Shown piece after piece: positions 25,734 to 33,704 of a DNA stretch of 39,932 nucleotides. Within the stretch, counting starts at the first letter, position 1, and each line of letters starts with the position of its first letter. The position numbers and the translations under genes are program-made. The DNA is from an uncultured Agathobacter sp. (GTDB taxonomy: Bacteria; Bacillota; Clostridia; Lachnospirales; Lachnospiraceae): the NCBI GenBank assembly GCA_934316545.1, contig CAKRDT010000017.1:1-39932 (forward strand), given 5' to 3'. The notes beneath the pieces are model-generated. The model worked only from the letters and a program-made list of their open reading frames with translations. It was not told the origin of the DNA and did not search any database.

Positions 25734-26843
25734 CTATTTTTGAAATTCTTCTTTTGTACTGTAAATAATATTTTTTCCAGAACGGCTGTTTTCCGAGATT
25801 TCCACCCATGTCTTACCCGGATTTAAAACAATTTCTTTGCCGTCGGCATCATAATATCTGGTCTTATCCGAAGAAGATGCACGTTTCCATGTAATATCGA
25901 TTGCTTTTCCGTTTGTAATGTATTTACCGGTTCCACCCGATTGATAATCAATATCAAGTGTTCCGTTATTGGCATTCTTTAATGAGCTGTAACAGTTTTG
26001 TATAATAATATTTTTGACTGCAAGCTGCTCATTATTCTCTCCATCTACCTGTTTTTCACCAAATTCATAACGATAGTACAGACCATCCTCTTCATTGTAT
26101 AAAAACCACGGCTTCGCGTCAACATAATACAACTTTACAGCCGCCGCGTCCACTCCTTTTTCCAGAAGATTCGGTGCATCCTCTGTTGTAAACTGATAAT
26201 GAGACTCATAATCCTTCGAAAGCGTGTCCTCATACCCATACGATTCCATTCCGGCAGCCAGATTCGCACCGGTTGTGTACAGATTGTGCGGTGCTTTGCG
26301 ATTATGATCCCGATAATAAAACGCTCCACCCTTTCCGGTGATACCATCCACATTATCGATAAAGGAACTGTTTAAAATATCCAAAGCATATTTACTCTCT
26401 CCTGCATGGAAATAAACAGCATCAAATTCCTTCGCAAAATACACATAATACAGGCGGCAGCTTCGAACATTTCCAACTTTCTCAAGATTGGCATAATCCT
26501 GATAGATTGCCATAAGTCTTGTAATGCCGCCCTCCACCGGGCATTCATAGATCACATCCGCATGTGACAGACCATATTGAGGAAGTGTTATATGTGTATT
26601 TTCTGTCATGACTGCAACCGGTCGTTTATATGCAAGTTTCTCATCAATCCATTCTCCGGTATAAAAGCTTCGCACTTCTCCCTCATGCGTTTCGATCGGT
26701 GCCTGCGTCTGCGTTTCCGGTTCCGGTACAGCTTCCGTCTGCGTCTCAACCTGAAGGTCCGGAAGTTCTTCCTTTTTTTTGCAACCCGTCAGCACGAAAA
26801 CGGAGCAGATTGCCAATGTCAAATAAACCATCTGTTTTTTCAT
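25734..26843 (-). CDS. DUF3048 (YerB-like) lipoprotein
   Basis: A 369-residue lipoprotein: signal MKKQMVYLTLAICSVFVLTG, then Cys21 in lipobox VLTGC, a lysine/glutamate patch and a threonine/glutamine/proline-rich linker. The folded part has RPVAVMTENTHITLPQYGLSHADVIYECPVEGG, RLMAIYQD, VRSCRLYYVYFAKEFDAVYFHAGES and a C-terminal half with GKAIDITWKR and NPGKTWVEI, the two-part DUF3048 layout of Bacillus YerB. Function is unknown; extracytoplasmic location is clear. I chose ATG 26843, preceded by AGGGGGAAG, 10 bases after ybeY; an in-frame ATG at 26867 overlaps ybeY and lacks a good site. Confidence 0.88.
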   Translation of the reverse strand: MKKQMVYLTLAICSVFVLTGCKKKEELPDLQVETQTEAVPEPETQTQAPIETHEGEVRSFYTGEWIDEKLAYKRPVAVMTENTHITLPQYGLSHADVIYECPVEGGITRLMAIYQDYANLEKVGNVRSCRLYYVYFAKEFDAVYFHAGESKYALDILNSSFIDNVDGITGKGGAFYYRDHNRKAPHNLYTTGANLAAGMESYGYEDTLSKDYESHYQFTTEDAPNLLEKGVDAAAVKLYYVDAKPWFLYNEEDGLYYRYEFGEKQVDGENNEQLAVKNIIIQNCYSSLKNANNGTLDIDYQSGGTGKYITNGKAIDITWKRASSSDKTRYYDADGKEIVLNPGKTWVEISENSRSGKNIIYSTKEEFQK

Positions 26844-26853
26844 ATTCTTCCCC

Positions 26854-27360
26854 CTACGCATCTTCACGTAAAATGTTCATTTCTTCAAGAATCTGTTTCT
26901 GTTTCGGCTCCATGACCGCAGCATCCTCCGGCTCAATATGATCATATCCAAACAAATGGAGCATGCTATGTACGATCAGAAAAGCGAATTCGCGCTTTTG
27001 GCTATGCCCGAATTCTCTTGCCTGTTCCTTTACTTTATCCACAGAAATAATAATATCCCCCAAAATCACCTCACCGGTGTCCGGATTGAAATCATCCTCG
27101 CTTTCTTCATCAAGGAACGCAAAATCTCCGGCTTTCTCATAGGAAAGAAGCGGAAAAGAAAGTACATCCGTCGGGCGGTCAATCTGCCTGTATTCACGAT
27201 TGATGGCATGAATCCCCTCATTGTCCGTCAAAGTAAGATTCACCTCCGCCTCATAGGGAAAGGCTTCATGTTCAAGGCAAAAATCAATTACATGTTCTGC
27301 CAGTTTTGTATAATCAAAATCAAAAGAAACCGGACATTCTTCTTCCAGATAAAAACTCAT
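26854..27360 (-). CDS. ybeY: rRNA maturation RNase YbeY
   Basis: A 168-residue single-domain metalloprotein for 16S rRNA 3'-end maturation and ribosome quality control. The zinc motif HSMLHLFGYDH supplies H131, H135 and H141, and the RPTDVLSFP segment before the insertion is family-conserved. A region of about 20 acidic residues (EESEDDFNPDTGE) forms the variable loop. The ATG overlaps the stop of the pgpH-like gene by four bases (ATGA). Its place after phoH and pgpH is the conserved Firmicutes order; the usual dgkA, cdd and era neighbours do not follow here. Confidence 0.96.
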   Translation of the reverse strand: MSFYLEEECPVSFDFDYTKLAEHVIDFCLEHEAFPYEAEVNLTLTDNEGIHAINREYRQIDRPTDVLSFPLLSYEKAGDFAFLDEESEDDFNPDTGEVILGDIIISVDKVKEQAREFGHSQKREFAFLIVHSMLHLFGYDHIEPEDAAVMEPKQKQILEEMNILREDA

Positions 27361-28535
27361 TGTAAAACTCCCTCCTTTGCAAGAAATTCACGTACACTCA
27401 GAAAGCTGTTCATGCTCATTCCCGACCGGTCATAGATTCCACTTGATGAGAACTCATTCAACGTCTGATAGATAAACATTTCACGGTTCCATTGACTTTT
27501 GTTCACATCCAGAGCCATTGCCTCCAGTTTGATCAAAAGTGCATCCACCATATGGATCAATGCCGACTCGGGTGTCGATGGTTTTTTCTCTAACCCATAA
27601 TATTCCGACAGGATCACAATCAATGGTTCCGGGAAACAAAGCGTTTTTGCCTTGTGTGTCGCATTTTCAATATACGGTTCACCGATCCATCGTCCCATGC
27701 GATAATAAAATCCACCTGCAAGGCATAAATTTTCATCATACCCAACCTGTTTTGCACATGCATATGCGACATCCGATACCTTCTTTGCGTGTCGGTATTC
27801 AATCATCGAAAAATCCTTAAGCGCCTTCACTTCCGAAAAATCTTCCGAGACAATATCAATGTAGCGGTTCTGTTTTTCCGTTTCTGTTGTTTCCCAAAGT
27901 CTTTGAAATATAAAAAAAGCAATCAGTGCTGTCACAATTCCATTGACTGCACCATATCCGAAAACCTCACCGGATATTTCCTTGTAGGCCAGATAATACA
28001 GAATCTCAGGAACCATCATACCGATACATGCATATAAGAAAGATATCCAGATACGATATCTTTGCTCCTTAAGCCCCTGCGCAAGTATCGCCGCAAGTGT
28101 TGTCATCACAACAAAACTTGCCAGCGCATAAAAGCTTTCTCCGGTTGACAACGTAAGCAATATATCCCAAAAGATTCCGACTGACAAAGCAACGGAAACA
28201 TTAGACACCGCACATATGATAATCGGAATCACCATAACCGGCCGGAAAAATTCCGGCAGAAACGTCATTCCTATAACCAAAAGACTACAGATGATATACG
28301 CAGCTGCCAGCCGGACAAAACTGGTCTGTGAATGATCTGCAATTTTATAATGGTTTCGTTCATATTCCAGTTCAAATACATAAATCAGCACAAATAGCAT
28401 GTCCAAAAATAAGAGACATAACCCCTCGTCCAGATATAAATGCCCTCTTGTGCATAATAAAAGGGTAAAACCAATGCTGTCTAACGCAATCGCAACAAGA
28501 GACAGCATCCGGTAAAGATTTAGCGGTTCTTTCAT
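27357..28535 (-). CDS. Truncated, degenerate PgpH-type 7TM-HD protein
   Basis: A 392-residue protein with about eight membrane segments (10-210) and a C-terminal cytoplasmic domain resembling the HD phosphodiesterase of PgpH, which cleaves cyclic di-AMP. It sits in the exact pgpH position, with ATGA overlaps to phoH and ybeY. It lacks the large extracellular domain of the roughly 700-residue canonical protein. The first histidine (H249 in EYRHAKK) and an aspartate (D331 in MVDALL) are kept. By eye, the family YYHDIGK reads YYRMGRW (R279, M280) and the later HHG reads YYG (312-314). Catalysis therefore looks lost; a sensor or scaffold role is possible. The membrane part is open and unbroken, so it is not an obvious pseudogene. 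Confidence 0.75.
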   Translation of the reverse strand: MKEPLNLYRMLSLVAIALDSIGFTLLLCTRGHLYLDEGLCLLFLDMLFVLIYVFELEYERNHYKIADHSQTSFVRLAAAYIICSLLVIGMTFLPEFFRPVMVIPIIICAVSNVSVALSVGIFWDILLTLSTGESFYALASFVVMTTLAAILAQGLKEQRYRIWISFLYACIGMMVPEILYYLAYKEISGEVFGYGAVNGIVTALIAFFIFQRLWETTETEKQNRYIDIVSEDFSEVKALKDFSMIEYRHAKKVSDVAYACAKQVGYDENLCLAGGFYYRMGRWIGEPYIENATHKAKTLCFPEPLIVILSEYYGLEKKPSTPESALIHMVDALLIKLEAMALDVNKSQWNREMFIYQTLNEFSSSGIYDRSGMSMNSFLSVREFLAKEGVLQ

Positions 28536-29569
28536 TTTCCTGATTTCTCCTGCGCATTCTTGCGTGTTACAGCATGTTTTCGTACCGCAGCATTTTTCTT
28601 TGATGCATGATTCTTTTTATTTTCATAATCATCGTATGCCTGTACAATCCGCTGAACAAGCGGATGACGCACAACATCTTTACTGGTAAGTTTGCAAATG
28701 CCGATTTCATCAATATTCTTTAGTACGCGTAGCGCTACATCAAGACCGGATTGGCTTCCAGGTGCCAGATCTTTTTGTGTTGCATCACCGGTAATAACCG
28801 CTTTAGAACCAAAACCAATTCGTGTCAGAAACATCTTCATCTGCGCCGGAGTTGTATTTTGTGCCTCATCAAGAATGATAAATGCGTTATCCAATGTCCG
28901 GCCACGCATATAGGCCAATGGGGCAACTTCGATCAGTCCCTTTTCCATATTTTTCTGAAAGCTCTCCGCCCCCATAATCTGATACAATGCATCATACAAC
29001 GGGCGCAGATACGGGTCAACCTTGCTCTGCAGATCCCCCGGCAGAAATCCCAGCTTTTCACCTGCTTCAATTGCAGGACGCGTCAGGATAATACGGCCTA
29101 CTTCCTCATTTTTAAAAGCGGTAATTGCCATGGCCATAGCAAGATAGGTTTTGCCGGTGCCTGCCGGCCCCATTCCAAAGACAATCATCTTTTTTCGGAT
29201 ATTGTCCACATAACTTTTTTGTCCCAGTGTTTTAGGTTTTACCGGCTTCCCGGCAATGGTGTGACAGATCACATCACGATCAATTTCAACCATAGCCTCT
29301 CCCTTATGTTCCTGAAGAAGTGCTAAAGCATAATTAACATTCTGTTCTGTGATGATATTTCCTCTTTCCGCAAGCTTTGTGAGCTGCCCAAACACTTCCG
29401 CAGCCCCATGAATCGAAGCTTCGTTTCCTATAATTTTCAACTGATCCTCGCGCACAATAATCGTAACACCAAGCGCACGTTCAATTTTCTTTATATTGGC
29501 ATCAAACTGTCCAAATACATTTGCCATCTGCTCCGTTGGAACACGAAGCGATACTTCGTTCAAACTCAT
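28532..29569 (-). CDS. phoH: PhoH-family ATPase
   Basis: A 345-residue PhoH/PhoL-type protein: an N-terminal KH-like part (about 1-95) and a P-loop ATPase with GPAGTGKT at 134-141, VGRIILTRPAIEAGEKLGFLPGD, and Walker B FIILDEAQNT followed by GDATQKDL. The family is thought to act in RNA metabolism together with YbeY. The last 30 residues are lysine-rich and probably disordered. AAGGAAGGA lies seven bases before the ATG. It follows yqfD by 14 bases and overlaps the pgpH-like gene by four. Confidence 0.95.
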   Translation of the reverse strand: MSLNEVSLRVPTEQMANVFGQFDANIKKIERALGVTIIVREDQLKIIGNEASIHGAAEVFGQLTKLAERGNIITEQNVNYALALLQEHKGEAMVEIDRDVICHTIAGKPVKPKTLGQKSYVDNIRKKMIVFGMGPAGTGKTYLAMAMAITAFKNEEVGRIILTRPAIEAGEKLGFLPGDLQSKVDPYLRPLYDALYQIMGAESFQKNMEKGLIEVAPLAYMRGRTLDNAFIILDEAQNTTPAQMKMFLTRIGFGSKAVITGDATQKDLAPGSQSGLDVALRVLKNIDEIGICKLTSKDVVRHPLVQRIVQAYDDYENKKNHASKKNAAVRKHAVTRKNAQEKSGK

Positions 29570-29583
29570 GGTATCGTCCTTCC

Positions 29584-30849
29584 TTAATCAACGATTTCTC
29601 TCATCGTTTCTTCTTCTCCCTCATCCGTCAACTGAACCGGATCCGGAAGAATTTCTGCCGGCTGTTGCCGGGTGATGGATTCCTCAGCCGTCACGTTTCC
29701 ATAAATATGGTATTTTAAATCTATCTTTTCAATCATAACATTTTTATCGATAATTGAAACCCCATTTTGTTCCAAATTTGCAAGAAAATGCTCAAAATGT
29801 TTGATTGCAATGCTTTTTGCATCATGCAGATCCACTTTTTCGAGCGTTCTTTCTTCTTCATATTCTGTTTTGCTGCCAACATAAGCCGGCAGATAAAAAT
29901 GATCAAACAAACAGATCTGATGAAGTTGTTCTATCTTTACCGCATTTTCAAAATCCGCGCAAATAGCCGGAGTTGTAAGCTGACAGGATCCCATTCTCAA
30001 AAAATAACGAACGTGTTTACGTCCTGTACGCTTTGCGACCACTCTGTCCGCAGCAATCCAATCTTCGTAGTCGTAAGAGACTTTTCCAATCACGTCCGCA
30101 TCTGCGACCTCATAATAATATTGCTTAACCTCTGCACGATCATCGAGAATCGTCTGCCTTCCGGATACCAGAATATCTCCCCTGCTGACCCTGTCGCCGG
30201 TCTTTACATTGGCAATCCCTTTGCGCGTGATAATCGATATAATCTGTGCATCTTTATTTGCCACAATATCCATCGGGGTATTGCCTGCTGTCCCGGCACT
30301 CCGATCCGAGGCAATTTTTTCCTGAATGCAGACTACCAGCTTGGTTCCTTCTTCATAGACACTGGCCCATATAATGGAATCAAAATCCTGTCGTAACGAT
30401 AATTCCAACGCATCATTGTCAATTGCAGCGCGACTCGTACCATACGCAATCTGCTTATCCTGAAGATAACAAAGAAGAGTCTCTTCACTGATGGAAGAAT
30501 TTCCGACAAACTCTATTTTCCAGATCTTCGTTGACAGATAAAACGCAGCAGCTATCGAGACCATGGCAACTGCGACAAACATTTTCCTCATGCGATATCG
30601 GCGTACGATAAAGGGGAGTCCCCTGCGCCCGCATATCCTAAGACGCACATGTGTCTTTCTTAAAATCGGCCGGAGTTTATGCAGATCACGCACATACATA
30701 TGCAGCGCAACCGTTTGGTCATTCAGCCGCCTTATATGCCACATACAAATTCCATGGCGTGAGCACAGATTGAGGCATCGTGATGCATAATCACCATAAA
30801 ACTCGATACAAAGCCATCCCACAACGAACCGGTAAACATTCTGCAGCAT
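29584..30849 (-). CDS. yqfD: Sporulation protein YqfD
   Basis: A 421-residue protein. The N-terminal region (MLQNVYRFVVGWLCIEFYGD, then a small cysteine-containing domain) precedes one membrane segment (about residues 93-112, FVAVAMVSIAAAFYLS). An outside domain follows with IEFVGNSSISEE, VCIQEK and a GKVSYDYEDWIA stretch, the layout of Bacillus YqfD. YqfD is expressed in the mother cell with YqfC; its action is not defined. I chose ATG 30849, which overlaps the yqfC stop as TAATG; a longer frame from 30882 would overlap yqfC by 34 bases and adds an unlikely leader. Confidence 0.9.
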   Translation of the reverse strand: MLQNVYRFVVGWLCIEFYGDYASRCLNLCSRHGICMWHIRRLNDQTVALHMYVRDLHKLRPILRKTHVRLRICGRRGLPFIVRRYRMRKMFVAVAMVSIAAAFYLSTKIWKIEFVGNSSISEETLLCYLQDKQIAYGTSRAAIDNDALELSLRQDFDSIIWASVYEEGTKLVVCIQEKIASDRSAGTAGNTPMDIVANKDAQIISIITRKGIANVKTGDRVSRGDILVSGRQTILDDRAEVKQYYYEVADADVIGKVSYDYEDWIAADRVVAKRTGRKHVRYFLRMGSCQLTTPAICADFENAVKIEQLHQICLFDHFYLPAYVGSKTEYEEERTLEKVDLHDAKSIAIKHFEHFLANLEQNGVSIIDKNVMIEKIDLKYHIYGNVTAEESITRQQPAEILPDPVQLTDEGEEETMREIVD

Positions 30850-31160
30850 TATTGAAAGGTCATTCCTTCCATATAACCGCAAATCTGAATCTCATCTTTG
30901 GTAAATTTAGGAATCACAAGTTCCCTTCCGCAGATCAGAATACTGCCGTTTTGTATTGCAATAATAATCTTATCCCGTCCATAATACACAAGCCCCCTGT
31001 GATTCGTGATACTCAATGTGCGATTCCCTTCCAGCGACAGCAGAGGCAATCCTAAAAATATATCCTTCGGCAGTTCTAATGTATCAATGACAGAATACGA
31101 CTTCTGCACAATTTCATTCTTTTTTTCTTTTAAAATATGATTCGTTGCATGGCTTTCCAT
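30849..31160 (-). CDS. yqfC: Sporulation protein YqfC (YabP/YqfC family)
   Basis: A 103-residue protein whose core, LELPKDIFLGLPLLSLEGNRTLSITNHRGLV then a string of short strands (IIAIQNGSILICGREL), matches the YabP/YqfC domain, a small beta-rich fold of mother-cell sporulation proteins. It is followed immediately by yqfD, as in Bacillus. No Shine-Dalgarno sequence is visible before the ATG at 31160 (upstream reads CATATAGTTAAGT), and an in-frame TAG close upstream rules out a longer start. Expression may depend on rlmH translation, which ends 35 bases upstream. Confidence 0.88.
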   Translation of the reverse strand: MESHATNHILKEKKNEIVQKSYSVIDTLELPKDIFLGLPLLSLEGNRTLSITNHRGLVYYGRDKIIIAIQNGSILICGRELVIPKFTKDEIQICGYMEGMTFQ

Positions 31161-31195
31161 ACTTAACTATATGAAAAAGCAGGTCGTCCTATGCG

Positions 31196-31675
31196 CTACT
31201 TATGATATGGCTCATGATGCATAATCCTGTAAGAACGGTATATCTGTTCTAACAAAATAACCCGCATCAATTGATGAGGAAACGTCATTCTCGAAAAACT
31301 GAGTTTATAATCCGCACGCTTTATGACGGCATCGGATAACCCAAGTGAGCCTCCAATCACAAAATATGTATTACTTTTGCCGGTTAATGCAAGCTGCTCC
31401 ATTTTTTCTGATAATTCCACAGAATTTAACGCCTTACCGTCAATGGTAAGCGCGATCACATATCCATCCTCCCGTATTGCCTTTAAGATTCGCTCTCCCT
31501 CCCGATCCTTAACGATCGCACATTCCGTCTCGGTTGCCTGCTCCTTGGTTTTCTCATCCGCCACTTCGATAAACGAAAGGCTGCAATAACGGCTAAGGCG
31601 TTTGGTATATTCTGCCAATGCATCTCTATAAAATTTTTCTTTGATTTTTCCAACACATACAATTGTTATTTTCAT
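31196..31675 (-). CDS. rlmH: 23S rRNA pseudouridine-1915 N3-methyltransferase
   Basis: A 159-residue SPOUT-class methyltransferase that methylates pseudouridine 1915 in helix 69 of 23S rRNA on assembled ribosomes. Landmarks are the N-terminal ITIVCVGKIKEK, IALTIDGK, the knot region FVIGGSLGLSDAV that binds S-adenosylmethionine, and the C-terminal SRMTFPHQLMRVILLEQIYRS ending in HHEPYHK; all are typical and the length is standard. No Shine-Dalgarno site precedes the ATG. A good promoter lies so close that the predicted transcript starts at or next to the start codon, suggesting leaderless translation. It heads the nine-gene leftward run. Confidence 0.97.
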   Translation of the reverse strand: MKITIVCVGKIKEKFYRDALAEYTKRLSRYCSLSFIEVADEKTKEQATETECAIVKDREGERILKAIREDGYVIALTIDGKALNSVELSEKMEQLALTGKSNTYFVIGGSLGLSDAVIKRADYKLSFSRMTFPHQLMRVILLEQIYRSYRIMHHEPYHK

Positions 31676-31681
31676 ACTATG

Positions 31682-31710
31682 ATTTTACTATAGGCAATTA
31701 CGATGCTCAA
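31682..31710 (-). promoter_or_regulatory. Candidate promoter for rlmH and downstream genes, predicted leaderless
   Basis: On the minus strand TTGAGC (31710-31705), a 17-base spacer and TAAAAT (31687-31682) make a good sigma-A promoter. Only six bases (CATAGT) separate the -10 element from the rlmH ATG, so transcription should begin at or within a base or two of the start codon. Confidence 0.65.
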
Positions 31711-31769
31711 TATTTTTAGAATGTTTTTTGAAAAAATAAAGCGTAAGTATATAAATTTCTTTTGGGAAA

Positions 31770-31778
31770 TGCTATAAT
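31770..31778 (+). promoter_or_regulatory. Extended -10 promoter for xpt
   Basis: The + strand reads TGCTATAAT: an extended -10 with a perfect TATAAT. The -35 region at the right distance is poor (TATAAA), as is common when the TG extension is present. The start would be near 31785, giving a leader of about 47 bases. That leader is too short for a purine riboswitch aptamer and none is seen. The promoter is divergent from that of rlmH. Confidence 0.6.
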
Positions 31779-31831
31779 AGCAAAAACAGGCGTCATCTGC
31801 CCAAATACTATAATTTGTGAGGTAAGAAATC

Positions 31832-32404
31832 TTGAAAGAACTACAGGAACGCATTAAAAAAGACGGTATAGCAGTTAATGAGGACATTTTAAAAGTAGAC
31901 AGCTTTATCAATCATCAGGTGGATCCTGAATTGATGGCTCATATCGGAGAGGAATTCGCCAACCATTTTAAAGATTGCGGAATAACGAAAGTAGCTACAA
32001 TTGAAAGCTCCGGTATCGCACCGGCACTTATGACAGCGCAGCGTATGGGACTTCCACTCATTATCTTAAAAAAGCAGCCATCTAAAGTACTGAATGATAA
32101 CCTTTTCCAAACAGAGGTTACCTCTTTTACGAAAGGTACCAGTTATGAACTGACACTTTCTTCTAAATTTATTTCCGAAAATGATCACGTTCTTATTATT
32201 GATGATTTTCTTGCCAACGGAGAGGCTGCTACCGGTGCAATTCGATTAATCCGCAAAGCACATGCAACGGTTGGCGGAATCGGAATTCTGATTGAAAAAG
32301 CATTTCAGCCTGGACATGACAAGCTTGTTTCCCAAGGATTTGATGTGTTTTCACTCGCAAGAATCGGTCATTTAGGAACCGATGAAATTGAATTTATTGA
32401 TTAA
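31832..32404 (+). CDS. xpt: Xanthine phosphoribosyltransferase
   Basis: Salvages xanthine, using PRPP to form XMP for GMP synthesis. The 190-residue length and sequence are typical: [23 protein letters not shown] (base-side loop), ILKKQPSK and the PRPP-binding strand [16 protein letters not shown] near residues 127-142. It is the only complete + strand gene in the window. The start is TTG at 31832 with GAGG nine bases upstream; no ATG is suitably placed. It stands alone, ending at a terminator shared with the convergent zinc-ribbon gene. In many Firmicutes xpt is paired with a permease and governed by a guanine riboswitch; neither is present here. Confidence 0.96.
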   Translation: MKELQERIKKDGIAVNEDILKVDSFINHQVDPELMAHIGEEFANHFKDCGITKVATIESSGIAPALMTAQRMGLPLIILKKQPSKVLNDNLFQTEVTSFTKGTSYELTLSSKFISENDHVLIIDDFLANGEAATGAIRLIRKAHATVGGIGILIEKAFQPGHDKLVSQGFDVFSLARIGHLGTDEIEFID

Positions 32405-32420
32405 TAATTTCTCTACATAA

Positions 32421-32460
32421 AAGAAGAACCGGCACCCTTTTGGTGCCGGTTCTTCTTTTT
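32421..32460. terminator. Bidirectional terminator between xpt and the zinc-ribbon gene
   Basis: A perfect 16-bp stem (AAGAAGAACCGGCACC with its complement, 32421-32436 and 32442-32457) and a 5-base loop are followed by TTTTT on the + strand. On the minus strand the stem also ends in a T-rich stretch (TTCTTTTATG). It lies between the convergent ends at 32404 and 32478 and should end both transcripts. Confidence 0.92.
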
Positions 32461-32477
32461 GCATATAATGATAAAAG

Positions 32478-33686
32478 TTATTCTTCCGCCGCTGCATTCG
32501 TTCCTTCACCACTATAATCTTCGGAATAATAGATAAAATTGCCTCTATAAATATCCGAATATAAATTTGTTCGATGATCAATGATGATCACTGACAGTAC
32601 ATTATTTCCTTCCGGAACTGTAATCGGCTGACTATAACGCGTGCTTGCTGCGTTCGGCGTCGATCCATCCCATGTATAGTACGCGCTGCATCCATCAGGA
32701 ACCGTTACAGTAACCGTTGTCTCCACCCCAAAGTCGCCGCCATCCGGTGTGACGATTGGCATATCCGGAGCAGGGATGCTGATGGTATATTCGTTAGAGA
32801 TCACATCGCTATATACTTCTTTCTCATTTCTGCATACTGCTTTGATGACATACGTTTTGTTATTTTCACTCAGTTCAATCGGCCCCGAATATATAATTCC
32901 ACGTTCCTTCGGATCCGAACCGTCTATCGTATAATAAATACTATAATTTCCACTTGTCGACAGTGCGACTGTCTGTGCCGCTTCATAATCTCCGGCCGGA
33001 ATCGAGAATTCAGGTGGCGTAACCATATAGTTGACAAACAGATCCGAAAGACTGCCATCGACCGCATTCCCCAAATCCAGTATTGCCTCTGTATTTTTTT
33101 GATCCTCGTAAATAGTAATCAGATTTTCGCATGCTGTCCGGTTCTTACGATCAGACTGAATCACTTCCTGATATAATACAAGGGCAGAATCATAATCTTT
33201 CTGCTTCATATAGATTTCGGCAAGCGTGAGACGCACATCAATGTTATCCTTGTCTAGTGCAAGTGCTTTTTCATAATATACGATTGCCTCATCTACATTA
33301 CCCGAATGGTAAGCTTTCTCAGCCATCTCGACCTGATAATCAAAAGAATGATCATGACTCTTTTTAATTCCCGATCCTACGAGGATAAGTACAATTACCA
33401 ATACCAGGACAATCGCGATCACGCTTACTATAATCATCTTTTGCTTTTTTTTCTGTTCTTTTTTCTTCTTCACATTCGTCGATTCATTCTGCTTATCCGC
33501 AAAACGTTTCGAAGCTGTTCCATTGCGTGACAATGCATCATTTTTTTTCGGTTCTTCTGTAAGAACAGCCTTCAGGTAATCATCATCATATATATTGTAG
33601 TCAGGCACAATCTGAACTTCTTTTCCGCAATTTGAGCAGAACAGGCTGCCCTCCTTCAATTCACTTCCGCAATAAATGCATTTCAT
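32478..33686 (-). CDS. Zinc-ribbon/TPR membrane protein with two chitobiase C-terminal-like domains
   Basis: A 402-residue mosaic protein. Residues 3-20 form a zinc ribbon (cysteines 3, 6, 17 and 20). A charged linker with a lysine run leads to one membrane segment (about 84-105). Two or more TPR-like helix pairs follow (about 117-205, for example AYHSGNVDEAIVYYEKALALDKDN). The rest holds two repeats of the beta-hexosaminidase C-terminal-like (CHB_HEX_C) type, with YTIDGSDP at 252-259 and YTWDGSTP at 338-345. With the zinc ribbon inside, the TPR and repeat domains would face outside. Function is unknown; such repeats often occur in Clostridia surface proteins. It is the last gene after ftsK-fhs-folD, 18 bases from folD. 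Confidence 0.8.
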   Translation of the reverse strand: MKCIYCGSELKEGSLFCSNCGKEVQIVPDYNIYDDDYLKAVLTEEPKKNDALSRNGTASKRFADKQNESTNVKKKKEQKKKQKMIIVSVIAIVLVLVIVLILVGSGIKKSHDHSFDYQVEMAEKAYHSGNVDEAIVYYEKALALDKDNIDVRLTLAEIYMKQKDYDSALVLYQEVIQSDRKNRTACENLITIYEDQKNTEAILDLGNAVDGSLSDLFVNYMVTPPEFSIPAGDYEAAQTVALSTSGNYSIYYTIDGSDPKERGIIYSGPIELSENNKTYVIKAVCRNEKEVYSDVISNEYTISIPAPDMPIVTPDGGDFGVETTVTVTVPDGCSAYYTWDGSTPNAASTRYSQPITVPEGNNVLSVIIIDHRTNLYSDIYRGNFIYYSEDYSGEGTNAAAEE

Positions 33687-33704
33687 GACATAATCCCCTT
33701 TATT

